From positions 248,001-312,000 of the forward strand of contig CAWBEY010000012.1 of the NCBI GenBank assembly GCA_963788015.1: DNA of 64,000 nucleotides. The letters run 5' to 3'. A program made the translations under genes and the position numbers. The notes beneath the pieces were generated by a model, which was not told the origin of the DNA, did no database searches, and saw nothing but the letters and a program-made list of their open reading frames with translations. Positions 47,433 to 56,685 of the stretch are shown here, piece after piece. Source of the DNA: JBBRHH01 sp963788015 (lineage in GTDB: Bacteria; Planctomycetota; Phycisphaerae; Tepidisphaerales; Tepidisphaeraceae). The stretch's first letter is position 1. Each line of letters starts with the position of its first letter.

Positions 47433-48887
47433 CTAGTGCGTGAGCCGGGGCTCGATCCAAACGGCCTGCGCACCGTCGTGATCGCTTGGGCAGTCGACGA
47501 TGAGCTTAAGTTCGTTCACGCCGTGGACATCAATTGAAAATACTTGTTTCTCTTTTGCATTTTTTATGGGCGTGGAGCCGCCAGAGCTCGGTCTCGTCAC
47601 CGAGAATTCGGAATGTGAGAGGGGTGCTGCTGCCCGAACGCGAGCTATCGTTGATTCCAACGCCTCCATCGAGCGCATGAATCGCTTGTGAAGAGCATAG
47701 ACGACGTTGGCCGATCCACGGCTGTCGGGATGCGTTCCAAGTCCGTTGGGGGACTTGATGCCGTTGATGGCGATAGGGTCTTTCACGCGATTGCCGATGA
47801 CGCCTTTGCGCCCAAAGCCCCAGGTGCCATCGGCGAAAGTATGCACGGAGGTTTCGTGCATGTCGGCGAGGTAGACGACATCGGGGTCGCTGGATGCGAG
47901 CGTGTCGAGCTTTGATTCGATGCTGGCCTTCTCGAGTCCCTTGAGGTCTGGGAGGGCCTTTCGATACCAATACGCTGCGCGGCGCCGAAACCCACACTTC
48001 CAGCGAGTGGGCTGTTTCTCCGCGTATGCCCACCATGCTTCGCCGCGGGCACGTTGATCATTGGCCGTGGCGGGCACATTGGCTTCGGCATCGACGATCG
48101 CCCTCAGGTCCAGGTCCGCGCCTTTCGAAAAGAATGGGATTGCGGAATCCCAATCTCCCTTTCGGAGAGCGAGGAAGCGCCCAAGGGTCAGATTGGCCGT
48201 GGGGTCGGCGGGATCGGCCTTCAATCGATCGGCCGCCTCGATAGCTTTTTGAGCATCCTGCTGGCCGTCGCGGAACTGAATCATGCGGGCCTGCGCACCT
48301 TTTAAGAGTGCAGCATCTTTGGCGGCACTGGCGAATGTTTCGGCTTTTTGGACGGCCTTGATCGCGACGTCATATCCCCCGGCCGACGCCGCATCATCGG
48401 CAATCTCCAGCACCGCCTCTGCAAACGCGTGAAGATCAGCAGGCGCCGGCGCGGCGGCGGAAAAAGCTGCCACCTTCATCTCGAATTCTTTTACATCGAA
48501 AGCGGCGACGAGAATGTCCAAGGCCTTTAACAATGTAGGAAGGTCGCCAGCGGCCGCTGCAAGGTCGCTGGCATGGCGGAGCATCACGAAGCGATCGGCG
48601 CCAACGGCAGGATCCTCGGCCAGATGAAGAAGAATTTTGGCAAGAGCCAAACGGCCGGCGGGAGTGCGGTCGGCGTATTGTTTGCCATAAACGTCTTTTA
48701 ACTGTTTCTCCACCGCGGTTTGGGCGGATGCGTCAGGGACCGGCGTCAAAGCTGCGCCGCCCGCGACGCAGACGGACGCGTGGAAGAGAAGAATGGTCAG
48801 GAGTATGTGGCGGAGCAGGGTGCATTTCGCGGCTGGCTGAATGTCAGGGCCTTTATTGATCCGACGGTTGTTCTTTTCTGTGTGCAT
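47433..48887 (-). CDS. Secreted NPCBM-type protein with helical repeats (two compensating frameshifts)
   Basis: Starting at the ATG at 48887, a signal-like helix (LLRHILLTILLFHASVCVAGG) is followed by a region of about 230 residues of TPR-like helices (GRLALAKILLHLAEDPAVGA; GGYDVAIKAVQKAETFASAA; PTANLTLGRFLALRKGDW). The C-terminus is an NPCBM-type galactose-binding beta-sandwich: IAINGIKSPNGLGTHPDSRG, then in a neighbouring frame (about 47570-47690) DGGVGINDSSRSGSSTPLTF, back to VFSIDVHGVNELKLIVDCPS. Such proteins are frequent in planctomycetes and probably bind carbohydrate at the cell surface. Confidence 0.75.
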   Translation of the reverse strand: MHTEKNNRRINKGPDIQPAAKCTLLRHILLTILLFHASVCVAGGAALTPVPDASAQTAVEKQLKDVYGKQYADRTPAGRLALAKILLHLAEDPAVGADRFVMLRHASDLAAAAGDLPTLLKALDILVAAFDVKEFEMKVAAFSAAAPAPADLHAFAEAVLEIADDAASAGGYDVAIKAVQKAETFASAAKDAALLKGAQARMIQFRDGQQDAQKAIEAADRLKADPADPTANLTLGRFLALRKGDWDSAIPFFSKGADLDLRAIVDAEANVPATANDQRARGEAWWAYAEKQPTRWKCGFRRRAAYWYRKALPDLKGLEKASIESKLDTLASSDPDVVYLADMHETSVHTFADGTWGFGRKGVIGNRVKDPIAINGIKSPNGLGTHPDSRGSANVVYALHKRFMRSMEALESTIARVRAAAPLSHSEFSVTRPSSGGSTPIKNAKEKQVFSIDVHGVNELKLIVDCPSDHDGAQAVWIEPRLTH

Positions 48888-49080
48888 TTCTGTCCTTGAA
48901 GTGATGGAACCGTTGACGACTACGATGGCTGTACTGGTCGTAGCGTAGCTTAACTGCGTGGATTTAACCGGCAATAGAGTTTCACCGCCGCATGGCGCAC
49001 ATTAGGATGATCCACGAATTTAATGCGGTGACGTCAGAATCCGCCGCACGCATATTGCTTCAATCTTCCGGGACGAGTGA

Positions 49081-49446
49081 ATGGGATCATCTTCCATTGG
49101 CCGGCAGTTCTTCCCCGTGACCCTGCTTCGGGCACTTGCCGGAGTGTTTGTCATCGTGTCCTTCTCCCACGCCCAGCCGCCAGCCACGCTCCCGGCCCCA
49201 CCAACAACCCAATCAACCGCGCTTCCCCTTGAAGGCACAATTCACGTCACCGGCTTTCGCTACACCGGCAACACCAAGCTGTCGGCCGCCCAACTCGACG
49301 CGGCCGTTCGAAAGATCCTGTCCAAACATGATCTGACTGTGGAAGATCTCGATTGCTTCAAACACCGGGACGTTTTCAACGCAGTATCCCGTCCAGCGGG
49401 TCGATTACATCTTCACGTTCGGCGTCGGCCCCGACCGCCTCGTAGA
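49081..49446 (+). pseudogene. Truncated ShlB/FhaC-type secretion protein (POTRA fragment)
   Basis: A signal peptide (LRALAGVFVIVSFSHAQ) and the first strand-helix of a POTRA domain (IHVTGFRYTGNTKLSAAQLD, KILSKHDLTVEDLD) are clear for a two-partner-secretion outer-membrane transporter. After about 100 codons a short piece in another frame reads QYPVQRVDYIFTFGVGPDRL, plausible as a distant part of such a protein. The gene then stops at the border of the 217-base duplication. Roughly 450 residues of barrel are missing. It is a deletion remnant, or a chimeric assembly. Confidence 0.6.
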
Positions 49447-49663
49447 CCAGCCTCTGCTTGAGCACATTGAGTTCCGCCTGCTGAGCGTCACTGATACCGC
49501 GACGCCGCCGCTGCGTCTCCAAAACAAACACCCGCTCACTTGCAATCGTAAATTCATCATCCCCCCGGCCCCCCCGCCCATGCCACGCCACCCACCCGGC
49601 AACGCCCACCACCACGATCGCCACCACCACAATTAACACAATCGAGAAATTGATGTTCGCCAT
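49376..49663 (-). CDS. Tiny single-pass membrane protein, copy 2 (altered C-terminus)
   Basis: The first 72 residues or so match copy 1 (45995-46243) except Ala to Val. The last 24 are different (EAVGADAEREDVIDPLDGIL) because the duplication ends and the antisense of the ShlB fragment takes over. The upstream sequence also differs immediately before the ATG, so it would need another promoter and Shine-Dalgarno. Possibly non-functional. Confidence 0.45.
   Translation of the reverse strand: MANINFSIVLIVVVAIVVVGVAGWVAWHGRGGRGDDEFTIASERVFVLETQRRRRGISDAQQAELNVLKQRLVYEAVGADAEREDVIDPLDGILR
49447..49663. repeat. 217-base duplication, copy B
   Basis: Second copy of 46027-46243, in the same orientation, offset by 3420 bases. 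The left border cuts the ShlB-like remnant; the right border is the start codon of the small gene. Confidence 0.9.
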
Positions 49664-50034
49664 GACGCAACTTTCTGAATTCTTTTCCCAAGCCTTTCTT
49701 ACTTCGTGTCTCGTCGTCTGCCTTCCTCTCCCAAAGCGTCACCTCCAAGCCTCCCTATCACCCCCTGACTACCTACCTCTACCCCCACTCCCACTACTGT
49801 GGGAGAGGGCTGGGGTGAGGGCCCTCAGTATTATAATCCGCAACTGTCCACAACCCCCATTCATGTCCCAAGTCTTCTCCGCGTCTGGGCGTCTCCGCGA
49901 TAAACTCCTCTCCTCCTCGGTGCCCTCCGTGCCCCCCTGGTCAATCGCCTGCGTGTTGAACCGTCCGCGCCTCGACAACTCCTCTCCCCCGCATCTACAA
50001 TCCCCCGAATCAGAACGTCCTCAAAACAAACAAC
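49664..50034. other. Intergenic region with REP-like palindrome and dispersed repeat
   Basis: No gene. It contains a palindrome (CTCCCAC at 49788-49794 and GTGGGAG at 49799-49805, within a larger imperfect CCCCA/TGGGGTGAGG frame) and the reverse-oriented CACGGAG-type repeat at 49873-49940. Both look like multicopy intergenic elements. Confidence 0.5.
49873..49940 (-). repeat. Dispersed CACGGAG-type repeat, copy 2 (reverse)
   Basis: On the minus strand it reads GGCACGGAGGGCACCGAGGA, then GGAGAGGAGTTTATCGCGGA and AGACGCGGAG. It aligns closely with 56526-56597. Confidence 0.65.
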
Positions 50035-50676
50035 ATGACCAGACGAAAAATACTCAATCTCACCGGCCTATCCATGCTCGCCGCTCTTCTTCCCTCCTGC
50101 GAGCGCAGCAACAGCCCCATCTCCACCGCCCCCGATTCAAAAAAACAGGAGCCTCCCACCATGGATCCAAAAGCACCCACCGTCAGCGTCAAGGTCTTCA
50201 ACGACAAAGGCGATCTGGTCGGCCCGGTCACCATGGCGAAGGTGATCAAAACCGACGAGCAGTGGAAAGCCCAGCTCACCCCCCAGCAGTACAAGATCGC
50301 CCGCGCCAAGGGCACCGAGGCCCCCTTCTGCGGCACTCTTCTCGACAACCACCTCGAAGGCGTCTACGTCTGCGTCTGCTGCGATCTGCCTCTCTTCTCC
50401 TCGGCCGGCAAGTTCAACTCCGGCACCGGCTGGCCAAGCTTCTTCCAACCCGTGGCGAAGGAAAACGTCCTTGAAAACGTCGACGACACCCATGGCATGA
50501 AACGCACCGAGATCCTCTGTACCCGCTGCGACTGCCACCTCGGGCACGTCTTCGACGACGGCCCGCGTCCCACCGGCCTGCGCTTCTGCGTCAACTCCGA
50601 GTCCCTCAAGTTCACCGCCAACGACAAACTCGCCACCCTCGCCGATCCTGCCGCCAGCAGGGCCGCCGCCCACTGA
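50035..50676 (+). CDS. msrB: Exported methionine-R-sulfoxide reductase
   Basis: Repairs methionine-R-sulfoxide in extracytoplasmic proteins. The N-terminal signal (GLSMLAALLPSCERSN) includes a possible lipobox Cys; RRKILNLTG is also Tat-like. The SelR domain shows both zinc CxxC pairs (CVCC-type in VYVCVCCDLPL and LCTRCDCHLGHVFDDGP), FNSGTGWPSFFQPV, and the catalytic Cys in GLRFCVNSESLKF. Length and motifs are complete and the frame is intact. It is followed 70 bases later by the FtsQ-like gene. Confidence 0.9.
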   Translation: MTRRKILNLTGLSMLAALLPSCERSNSPISTAPDSKKQEPPTMDPKAPTVSVKVFNDKGDLVGPVTMAKVIKTDEQWKAQLTPQQYKIARAKGTEAPFCGTLLDNHLEGVYVCVCCDLPLFSSAGKFNSGTGWPSFFQPVAKENVLENVDDTHGMKRTEILCTRCDCHLGHVFDDGPRPTGLRFCVNSESLKFTANDKLATLADPAASRAAAH

Positions 50677-50745
50677 AAATCATAATCCTCCCCATCCTCC
50701 AGAACTTCCCCCGCGCGGTCCGATAAGGGAAATGAGGGAAGAGTG

Positions 50746-51699
50746 ATGGCCAAAGCCCGCACCACCAGATCGACCGCCAAGACCGCCGCGCCCCGTTGGC
50801 GTTGGCCACCCGCCTATACGCGCGTTGCCCTGCACCTTTCACTCGCCCTGCTCCTGATCGCCGCCGGCGGCGTGGGCTTTTATTTCCTCAAGCAGAAGGT
50901 CGATCAGACGTACCTTTATCCGAGGCTGCCCATCAAAGTCGTCCTGAAGGATCGGCCGGTCTGGATGTGCGATCTCCTGGCCGACCAGATTGAAAAATCC
51001 GCCCGCCCCGTGGGCCTGCGCTCGGCATTGGATCAGCAGCTTCTCAAAGATTCCTACGAGATGCTCCGCCACAATCCGTGGGTGCGCCAGGTCCGCCAGG
51101 TCCGGCGAGTCTTTGGCGAAAAGCCCGGCGATACCATCGAGATCGACGCCGAGTACCGCGCCCCCATCGCCCTGGTCGCCTGGGGCGGCTACTACTGGTT
51201 TGTCGATTCCGCCGGCGTGAAGCTGCCCGAATATTACACCGGCGACGAGCTTCCCCAGATCATGTTCGGCCGCGACCCCAGCCGCCGCCAGGTTAACATC
51301 CGGGTCATCAGCGGCATCCACAATCCCCCGCCCGAAGAAGGCCGCAAGTGGCCCGGTGACGATCTTCTGGCCGCACTCGACGTTGCGCGGCTGCTCAGCG
51401 GCGAATCTTTCGCCAACGAAATCTGGCGCATCGACGTCGCCAACTTCGCCGGCCGGGAAAGCCCCGCCGATCCGCAGATTGTGCTGGTGACCGATCACAA
51501 AACCCGCATCCTCTGGGGCGAGCCTATCGGCGGAGTATTTCACGCCGAAGTCGATCCGCGCATCAAGCTCCAGCACCTCGCCCAGCTCAAGCAGGAATAC
51601 GGCCGCGTCGACGCCAACCACCCCTGGGTCAACATCCGATTTGACAAAGTGACCTACCCCATCGACGCCCCCAGCGTCCGCCTGGACGGCTCACGATAG
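50746..51699 (+). CDS. FtsQ-like membrane protein with POTRA-type domain
   Basis: About 317 residues: a basic N-terminus, one membrane helix (VALHLSLALLLIAAGGVGFY), then an extracytoplasmic domain. The domain has a POTRA-like element ending NPWVRQVRQVRRVFGEKPGD, then EIDAEYRAPIALVAW and YYWFVDSAGVKLPEYY, which match the FtsQ layout (residues after the TM, then 'R-P-A-v-D-GvvL'-like strand). It could be a divergent FtsQ of the divisome. No ftsA, ftsZ or mur genes are nearby, so I leave the symbol blank. The start is ATG 50746 or GTG 50743, with GAGGGA upstream. Confidence 0.55.
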   Translation: MAKARTTRSTAKTAAPRWRWPPAYTRVALHLSLALLLIAAGGVGFYFLKQKVDQTYLYPRLPIKVVLKDRPVWMCDLLADQIEKSARPVGLRSALDQQLLKDSYEMLRHNPWVRQVRQVRRVFGEKPGDTIEIDAEYRAPIALVAWGGYYWFVDSAGVKLPEYYTGDELPQIMFGRDPSRRQVNIRVISGIHNPPPEEGRKWPGDDLLAALDVARLLSGESFANEIWRIDVANFAGRESPADPQIVLVTDHKTRILWGEPIGGVFHAEVDPRIKLQHLAQLKQEYGRVDANHPWVNIRFDKVTYPIDAPSVRLDGSR

Positions 51700-51708
51700 C
51701 CGCTCGCT

Positions 51709-53136
51709 TCAGCGCATCCGGTTTCGCCATCGCTGGATCTCACCGTCAACGCGGAACAGCACCCGTTCCAGCCACATCCCGTTGGGCGGATAAAGTGGGT
51801 ACAGCGTCTGCACCGGCACGGCAGTCGCCGGCGCTGAAGTGCCAGGCGGAGCATGGGCCAGCGGAAAGCGCTTCACCAGCAGCAGCCCCGCCGCGATTCC
51901 ACAACCCGCGATCACCATGGCCTTGGACACAGATGTCTGGTCTGAAACCTTTCCCCACAAAGCCGCGCAGGCAAGCGATCCAAAGAGCACCGTCAGGTAC
52001 ATCGAGATGGCCCGCCCCTTCACCCATCCCGGAACCGACCGCTGCGTGGCGAAGTTGAAGTTGCTTGGAACGATCACCCAGTTCATCCCCAGAAAACTCA
52101 GGATGATCAAATCCAGCCAGAAAATATGCACCAGCCCCAGCAGCACCATCCCAAGAGCAAACCCAGCCGTACACACCGCGACTCCGCCATCGAGTCCAAA
52201 CCGCCGCTCCATCATGGGCATGAGAAACACCCCACCCACGGCCCCCAGCCCCAGGAAAACCATGACCAGCATCAAACCGAGCGGGTCCTTGCCAAAGAAC
52301 GACTCAGCGAACGGTTGAATGAGCCCCCAAAGGCAGCTTGCAAAGAAGATAAAAAGAAACACGCGAAGGAGGATCGACCGCATTGCCCGGGAGTGGATGG
52401 TAAAGCTGAAGGCAGTCTTGAGCGCGACGCCAAACGTTTCCTTGGCCGGCTTTTGCACGTGCCCTTCCCACCGCCAGAGCACCCACGCAACGCCAATGGA
52501 AGTAAACGCGCAAAATAGAATGCAGGCCCCAATGCCAGCATATTTAACCAGCAACATCCCAATCGCCGGCCCGGCAGCGCGGGCCAGATTGAGGGCCATG
52601 CTGTTAAGCCCGATGGCGAGGCTCATTTCACCCGGCGGAACAAGCTCCGGCACCACATATTGAAAAGCCGGATTGGCGACGGCTGTGCCAAAATAAAGGA
52701 GGAAGATAAAAGTCAGCAGGATAAACGGCCCATGGTGCATGCCCATGCTGGTCTGGGGATTCACAGGCCCAAGATAGTAGAGGAGTGCGAGAGTCCCAGC
52801 GGCCACGAATCGCCAGAGTTGCGACAGGATCAACAGGCGGCGCCGGTCAAGCAAATCAGCCAGCACTCCGGCCGGAAGCGAGAGCAGGCAGAGCGCCGCG
52901 CTGCCGGTAGCCGTGACCGAAGCAATCAGCCACTTCTCGTGCGTGAACATGCGCATCAGCCAAGGCCCACCGGCCTCCAGCGCCCAGGTGCCGATGAGCG
53001 CAACCAGATTAGCAACCCAGAGCGACCGAAAAATCGCGATGCGCAGGGGGCTCCAGGCGCTGGGCGCCGCCGGCGTTGCCAGCACGGGAGCGTCGGCGGC
53101 GGGTGGGGCGGCGATGTTGTTCGTCACGGTCGTCAT
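51709..53136 (-). CDS. MFS exporter, EntS/MFS_3-like
   Basis: About 475 residues with twelve hydrophobic segments. The N-terminal cytoplasmic tail is Pro/Ala-rich. Then come FRSLWVANLVALIGTWALEA, SLPAGVLADLLDRRRLLILS (motif A-like loop DLLDRRR) and YVVPELVPPGEMSLAIGLNS, typical of the MFS_3 or transmembrane secretion effector group. It probably exports a small molecule. I use the ATG at 53136; a TTG at 53166 is in frame. It is convergent with the FtsQ-like gene and 50 bases downstream of the PVC dehydrogenase stop. Confidence 0.8.
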   Translation of the reverse strand: MTTVTNNIAAPPAADAPVLATPAAPSAWSPLRIAIFRSLWVANLVALIGTWALEAGGPWLMRMFTHEKWLIASVTATGSAALCLLSLPAGVLADLLDRRRLLILSQLWRFVAAGTLALLYYLGPVNPQTSMGMHHGPFILLTFIFLLYFGTAVANPAFQYVVPELVPPGEMSLAIGLNSMALNLARAAGPAIGMLLVKYAGIGACILFCAFTSIGVAWVLWRWEGHVQKPAKETFGVALKTAFSFTIHSRAMRSILLRVFLFIFFASCLWGLIQPFAESFFGKDPLGLMLVMVFLGLGAVGGVFLMPMMERRFGLDGGVAVCTAGFALGMVLLGLVHIFWLDLIILSFLGMNWVIVPSNFNFATQRSVPGWVKGRAISMYLTVLFGSLACAALWGKVSDQTSVSKAMVIAGCGIAAGLLLVKRFPLAHAPPGTSAPATAVPVQTLYPLYPPNGMWLERVLFRVDGEIQRWRNRMR

Positions 53137-53187
53137 AAGCGCCAATTGTTGGTCGAATAGCGGCAACGGGAAAGCCCGCCATCCAGA

Positions 53188-56100
53188 TCATTTCGACGGC
53201 AGCGATTCCAGATAGGCCAGAAGCGAGCCCAGGTCCTGCGGCGTGATCTTGTCCGCAAGACCGTCGGGCATGACGGACTTGTCGCGCTTGCCACGCTCCT
53301 TAATGTCAGCCTTCTTGATCGTCGAGCTCAGGCCCTGCACGTTGCGAATCTCAACCTCCGTGCCCGACTCGCGCACCACGAACCCTTCCTGGTCCGTGTC
53401 GTCCTTCAGCGTGAACCACTGCGTCTCAAAACCCTGCGAGATCTTGGCGCTGGGTTTCAGGATCGACTCGATCAACTCCGGCCGGCTGTAGCGCGTTGCA
53501 ATGCCGCCGAGGAACGGCCCCTTGGGGGGCTGATCCGCTGATGTCGTATGGCAGGCAATGCAGCCCAGCTTGGTGAACAACTCAGCGCCGGCCTTGGCGT
53601 CCCCCTTGGCCTTAACCGCATCGCCCAGTGCCTTGTCGTAGGCCAGGTTTTCGATGGCGCCTTTCTGACTCCCGGCCGCCTGCGGGTTCAATCGCTCCAC
53701 CGCGAAAGCCGCCGCCTGCTGCACGTCCTTGTTGGAATCCTTCAAGTGCTCACGCACCTGAGGCAGGTATGAGTCGCTTTTGGTCCTTCCCACCGCCCGC
53801 AGCACGCTCAGCAGCGCCTCGGGCTTTTGCCAGGCGGCATCAATGACCTTCGCCGCCTGGTCCTTGGCCGGCTTGGCCGACAACTTGCCGTTCGCCAGGC
53901 TCATCAGAATCGCGTATGCCAGTTCCCGCTTCGCCGGCGACTCATCGTCCGCCAACTTCACAAACGCCTGGACATTCTGCGCGTTTTTGTTGTCATGCGT
54001 AGCCTCGTCATAAACATGGGCCAGTTCAATGTCCGGTTTCTCCAGCCCCTGAATCGCGGTCAAGCCGTTAACCACCGCCTCCATCGCCGCCGGCTTGCCT
54101 GAATTGCGCCACAAGATCCGCATCGACTTGGCCCGCATCGCCGGCGCTTCCTTGTCCGACAACGCCACATCCCTCAGCACCCCGATCATCTCATCCGAGA
54201 CGTTGGCGCGAAGGTCCAACGTCTGAACCACCACGTCCCGAAACGCCGGATCTTGCGTCGCGGCCTTCACCAGCATCGCGTTCAGCTCCGGAAGATCCAC
54301 GCGGTTCTTCTGCAAATCCACGATATAGCCACGCAGCACATCCGGCTTCTCACTGGTCAGCGCCGCCTTCAGCCGCTCGCGAATCTTGGATGTGTCCGAC
54401 CATTCAGCCAATTTGTAATACGGGCCGGTCGTGTCGGGGCGCGTGCTCCACCACTTGCCGTCCCAATCGGCCTCCTTGAAGCAAAGCCGCGCCAGCGTTC
54501 GCAAGATTCCCTGCCGCAGCGCCGGGTCCTGCGCCTTGTCCAGCCGGGTGATCAGTCCATCCACGGCCTTTGAATCGTGCATCGCCTGAAGCGCCCGCAG
54601 GCTTCCGGGCAGCAGCGTTGGCGATGAGGAGTCAATGCCCTTCAGGCACGCATCGACGCCATTCAGCAATACCAGCGTGTTTATGGCCACGTGCGACACA
54701 ATCGGGTCGGCGTCGGCCGTCAGCGGCACAAGCGAATCGCTGGCCTCCGGCTTGCCAAGCCGCGCCAGCGCCGTCACCGCCTGCAATCGCACGCGCGGAT
54801 TGGGGTCGCCCAACGCGGCCACAAACGGCTTGATCTCCAGCCCCACAAGCTGCGTCTTTCGATCCGCCAGCGCCCGCAGCGCATACTCTCGAACATCGTC
54901 CTTCGCCGCCAGCCGAAACATCGCTTCCTGCGATTTGGCGCCCTCAAGCTGCTTGAGCGTGAAAATGGCCGCCACCTTCACCGCCAGCGGCTGGTCGCTT
55001 TCTGCCATCTTTTCCAGCCCCGCGACAAAGGCGGGCTTGCTTCCGCGCTTCAAAATCTCCTGCTGCGTCGCCAGGCGGCAAACATGGCTCGGCGATGTCA
55101 GATGCTTCAGCAAATCCTCATCACTGGCGGCCTTCAAATCCGGAAACGCAGCTGCCTTCACCTCCGGCCGGGTTACCTTCACGACAAAGCCAACGTTCGG
55201 CCCGGAAAAGCTGAACACCGCCCCATGCCAGCTCGCCGCGTAGAGGTTGGACTGGCCATCCACGGTGATGCCAGTGGGGTGATCGATGTGCAGGAAATTC
55301 TCCTGCTTGATGCGTGAAGGTCGATCCATTGGGCGCCAGTGGATGGCGATACACTTCGCTGCGCCCCCAGTCGCACGTATAGAGCGCATTCCCATATTCC
55401 ACCGGCCAGCCCGGCTCGCTCATGAACAGCGATCCGGTCGCCGACCCCCCGCCATAATCCGCCAGCGGCGCGACAATCTCATCCTTAAACTTCATATACA
55501 GCGACGGGTAGCCGTATTCCGCATAATCGTGAATGTGGGCCAGTCGCGAATCCCAGCCGTCGCCGTCATTGGTGTTGTCGCGGGCGAAAATATTCATCAG
55601 CGGATCGATCGCCACGTCATACACGTTACGCGTATGCCGCCCGAACATCTCCAGCTCGCTCCCATCAGGCCGCACGCGCAAAATGCCGCCGCCGTGGTAT
55701 TGAAGCTCTTTGCCGTCAGTCCCCACAGCCTTAATCGCGCCGTAATCGCCACTGGCGATGTACAGCCATCCGTCGATGCCCATGCGCAAGCCATTGGTCG
55801 TGTGATCCGCGCCACGAAATTTCAGATCAAAGCCAATGCCCTTGACGATGTCTTCCTGTTTGGTGGCAACGCCAGTATTGCCCGGATCGTGATAAGCAGT
55901 GATAAACGGCGGGTGAAGCACATACAACGTGTCGCCCGACCAGACCAACCCGCGCGGGCTGTCCATCTTGGCGAATTCGGTGAACTTGTCGGCTTTGCCC
56001 GTCCCTTTGGTATCTACGCACTTAATCACCCGGCCGCGATCCGGCTTGGCATCCAGCGATCCATTCTCGTCGCACCCAACAAATAGCTCGCCTGTCGGCG

Positions 56101-56332
56101 TCGCCGCCAGACAGGTGGGATATCGGATGTCCGGCGGCAGCGCAAAAATGCCAACGTTAAAACCAGCAGGCACCTTCACGTCTTTAATCAAATCCGCCGC
56201 CGTGGGCGCCGGCTTATCCTGCCCCTTGTCCTTTTTGGGCGCATCCGCCGCCGGAACAAACAAAGACCGCCCGCCGATCAATGCGGCGGCAACGACCAGC
56301 GGCATAGCCCTCTTCCAAATCTTCTGCATCAC
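53188..56332 (-). CDS. PVC-type membrane-bound dehydrogenase with HEAT repeats and cytochrome c domain (one frameshift)
   Basis: About 1045 residues. A signal peptide is followed by a GDH-like propeller (VPAGFNVGIFALPPDIRYPT; NGLRMGIDGWLYIASGDYGA; GRHTRNVYDVAIDPLMNIFA; RDNTNDGDGWDSRLAH), then HEAT repeats, then a PVC heme-binding domain with CIACH (AELFTKLGCIACHTTS). A distal Met candidate lies in KSVMPDGLADKITPQDLGSL. The frame slips near 55330-55370, where HPTGITVDGQSNLYAASWHG continues. These proteins are planctomycete/verrucomicrobial signatures, thought to oxidise sugars in the periplasm and pass electrons to heme. Confidence 0.85.
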
Positions 56333-56685
56333 AAGGCTCCAGTTGGTGCTTGAATCAGCGACAGGTTCCTAAGGCCCCTTGATACTCCGCTTAGGAAAGT
56401 TAGTTGAGTGCGACTAGCGCCGCGTTCACCCTGGCGCGTGCGTGAATCAACCGGTCGCGCTGCGAACAGGTTTGGTTGCCGCTTTCGACAGGCTCAAGGC
56501 CGGCCTTTCATTGGGGAAGACTTTTTCACCACGGAGGCACGGAGGGCACGGAGGAGGAGAGGAGCTTTACCGCCGACGCGCTGAGACGCGCGGAGGGTTG
56601 GGCGGGAAGTGGTTTTGGAACTGCGGATGTCGGGGCTGCGGGGGGATGGTGTGCGGCGGGGTTTGGTGGTGGGTATGATCGGGGG
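56333..56685. other. Intergenic region with dispersed repeat
   Basis: About 350 bases between divergent genes. It includes the dispersed repeat at 56526-56597 and G-rich sequence after it. No gene recognised. Confidence 0.45.
56526..56597 (+). repeat. Dispersed CACGGAG-type repeat, copy 3
   Basis: Begins CACCACGGAGGCACGGAGGG, continues with GGAGGAGAGGAGCTTTACCG and ends near GAGACGCGCGGAGGG. Closely related to the reverse copy at 49873-49940 and partially to 10889-10920. Confidence 0.65.

Noticed and set aside
47253..47537. Plus-strand frame resembling an IS630 transposase N-terminus
   Set aside because: Similarity lasts only about 25 residues and there are no inverted repeats or DDE core; kept only as a possible scrap in the intergenic entry.
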